DNA of 5,791 nucleotides from the NCBI GenBank assembly GCA_002422265.1, contig DIUB01000047.1, positions 1 through 5,791 of the forward strand, written 5' to 3'. Shown here piece after piece: positions 5,250 to 5,791 of the stretch. The first letter of the stretch is position 1, and each line of letters opens with the position of its first letter. The notes below the pieces were generated by a model that saw only the letters and a list, made by a program, of their open reading frames with translations, was not told the origin of the DNA and did not search any database. The stretch is from Geobacter sp. UBA6169 (GTDB taxonomy: Bacteria > Desulfobacterota > Desulfuromonadia > Geobacterales > Pseudopelobacteraceae). A program made the position numbers and the translations under genes.

Positions 5250-5791
5250 TTAAATAGCATCAATGATGGCGTTCAGGGTAGCGCTGGGGCGCATTGCCTT
5301 CTCTGTCTTGGCAGGATCGGGGTTGAAGTAACCACCGATATCCTGGGGCTTGCCCTGGGCACCGATCAGCTCGGCATTGATCTTCTCTTCGTTTTCCTGC
5401 AGCGCCTTGGCTACCTTTGCAAAACGGGCTGCAAGCTCTGCATCCTTGGTCTGAGCAGCCAGAGCCTCGGCCCAGTACATGGCAAGGTAGAAGTGGCTGC
5501 CGCGGTTGTCTATCTGGCCAACTTTACGGGCCGGGTTCTTGTTGTTGTCCAGGAACTTGGTGTTGGCCTGATCAAGCGTATCAGCCAGCAGTTGTGCCTT
5601 CTCGTTCTTGAAGGTTGCAGCCAGATGCTCAAGGGAGACAGCCAGGGCAAGGAATTCACCCAGTGAATCCCAGCGCAGGTAACCTTCCTGCACAAACTGC
5701 TGCACATGCTTGGGAGCCGAACCGCCGGCACCGGTTTCAAACAGACCGCCACCAGCCAGCAGCGGTACGATGGACAGCATCTTGGCGCTGG
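5250..5791 (-). CDS. icd: monomeric NADP-dependent isocitrate dehydrogenase, C-terminal part
   Basis: 179 complete C-terminal codons are present and the 5' end lies outside the window. The family's monomeric enzymes are about 740 residues, so this is the last quarter. The sequence closely follows the Azotobacter/Corynebacterium-type monomeric enzyme: GGGLFETGAGGSAPKHVQQF, GYLRWDSLGEFLAL, DNNKNPARKVG, IDNRGSHFYLA and the terminal RPSAT-NA. The recalled A. vinelandii NADP 2'-phosphate ligands His589, Arg600 and Arg649 have exact-spacing equivalents here: His codon at 5706-5708, Arg at 5673-5675 and Arg at 5526-5528. NADP specificity is therefore expected. It oxidises isocitrate to 2-oxoglutarate and CO2 with NADPH formation, feeding the downstream kor complex. 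No frameshift or truncation is seen in the visible part. Confidence 0.96.
   Translation of the reverse strand, partial: SAKMLSIVPLLAGGGLFETGAGGSAPKHVQQFVQEGYLRWDSLGEFLALAVSLEHLAATFKNEKAQLLADTLDQANTKFLDNNKNPARKVGQIDNRGSHFYLAMYWAEALAAQTKDAELAARFAKVAKALQENEEKINAELIGAQGKPQDIGGYFNPDPAKTEKAMRPSATLNAIIDAI

Noticed and set aside
1..5791. Mobile elements, CRISPR repeats, tRNA/rRNA, or toxin-antitoxin/defence genes
   Set aside because: Reading both strands showed no transposase, terminal repeats, spaced repeat arrays or RNA-gene signatures. The region is ordinary core metabolism with uniform codon use.

Overview
The window is a run of central-carbon-metabolism genes, all transcribed from the minus strand, so the biological order runs from the right end of the window to the left. 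Protein sequence and gene order point to a Desulfuromonadota/Geobacterales bacterium (Geobacter or Trichlorobacter type). The reasons are a monomeric NADP-type isocitrate dehydrogenase followed by an LDH-like malate dehydrogenase and a four-subunit 2-oxoacid:ferredoxin oxidoreductase in the order delta-alpha-beta-gamma. This placement rests on recalled family knowledge and gene order, not on a search. No mobile element, CRISPR array, rRNA or tRNA is visible.

Layout in transcription order: (i) the C-terminal quarter of icd (5250-5791, 5' end outside the window), followed by a GC-rich hairpin (5208-5237); (ii) mdh (4178-5143); (iii) a 125-base gap (4053-4177) dense in inverted repeats, including a perfect 16-bp stem (4109-4147) that looks like a strong intrinsic terminator; (iv) the compact korD-korA-korB-korC cluster (4052 down to 1296) with gaps of 20, 2 and 26 bases; (v) a 9-bp GC-rich inverted repeat (1234-1265); (vi) a YdfG-like short-chain dehydrogenase (450-1208); (vii) a 110-base gap with a good sigma70-type promoter (TTGACA-N17-TAAAAG) and a short direct repeat; (viii) the N-terminal 113 residues of a receiver-like protein whose phosphorylation residues all appear to be replaced (1-339, runs off the left edge).

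Together icd, mdh and kor encode three oxidative steps of the TCA cycle: isocitrate to 2-oxoglutarate (NADPH), 2-oxoglutarate to succinyl-CoA (reduced ferredoxin) and malate to oxaloacetate (NADH). Each delivers electrons to a different carrier. This fits an anaerobe that oxidises acetate completely through a ferredoxin-linked cycle, though the oxidoreductase could also run in reverse. The hairpins split the cluster into possible transcription units: icd, mdh, kor, and SDR.

I see no clearly novel multi-gene system. The points most worth a second look are the degenerate receiver protein with its own promoter, and the chain of inverted repeats between mdh and korD.
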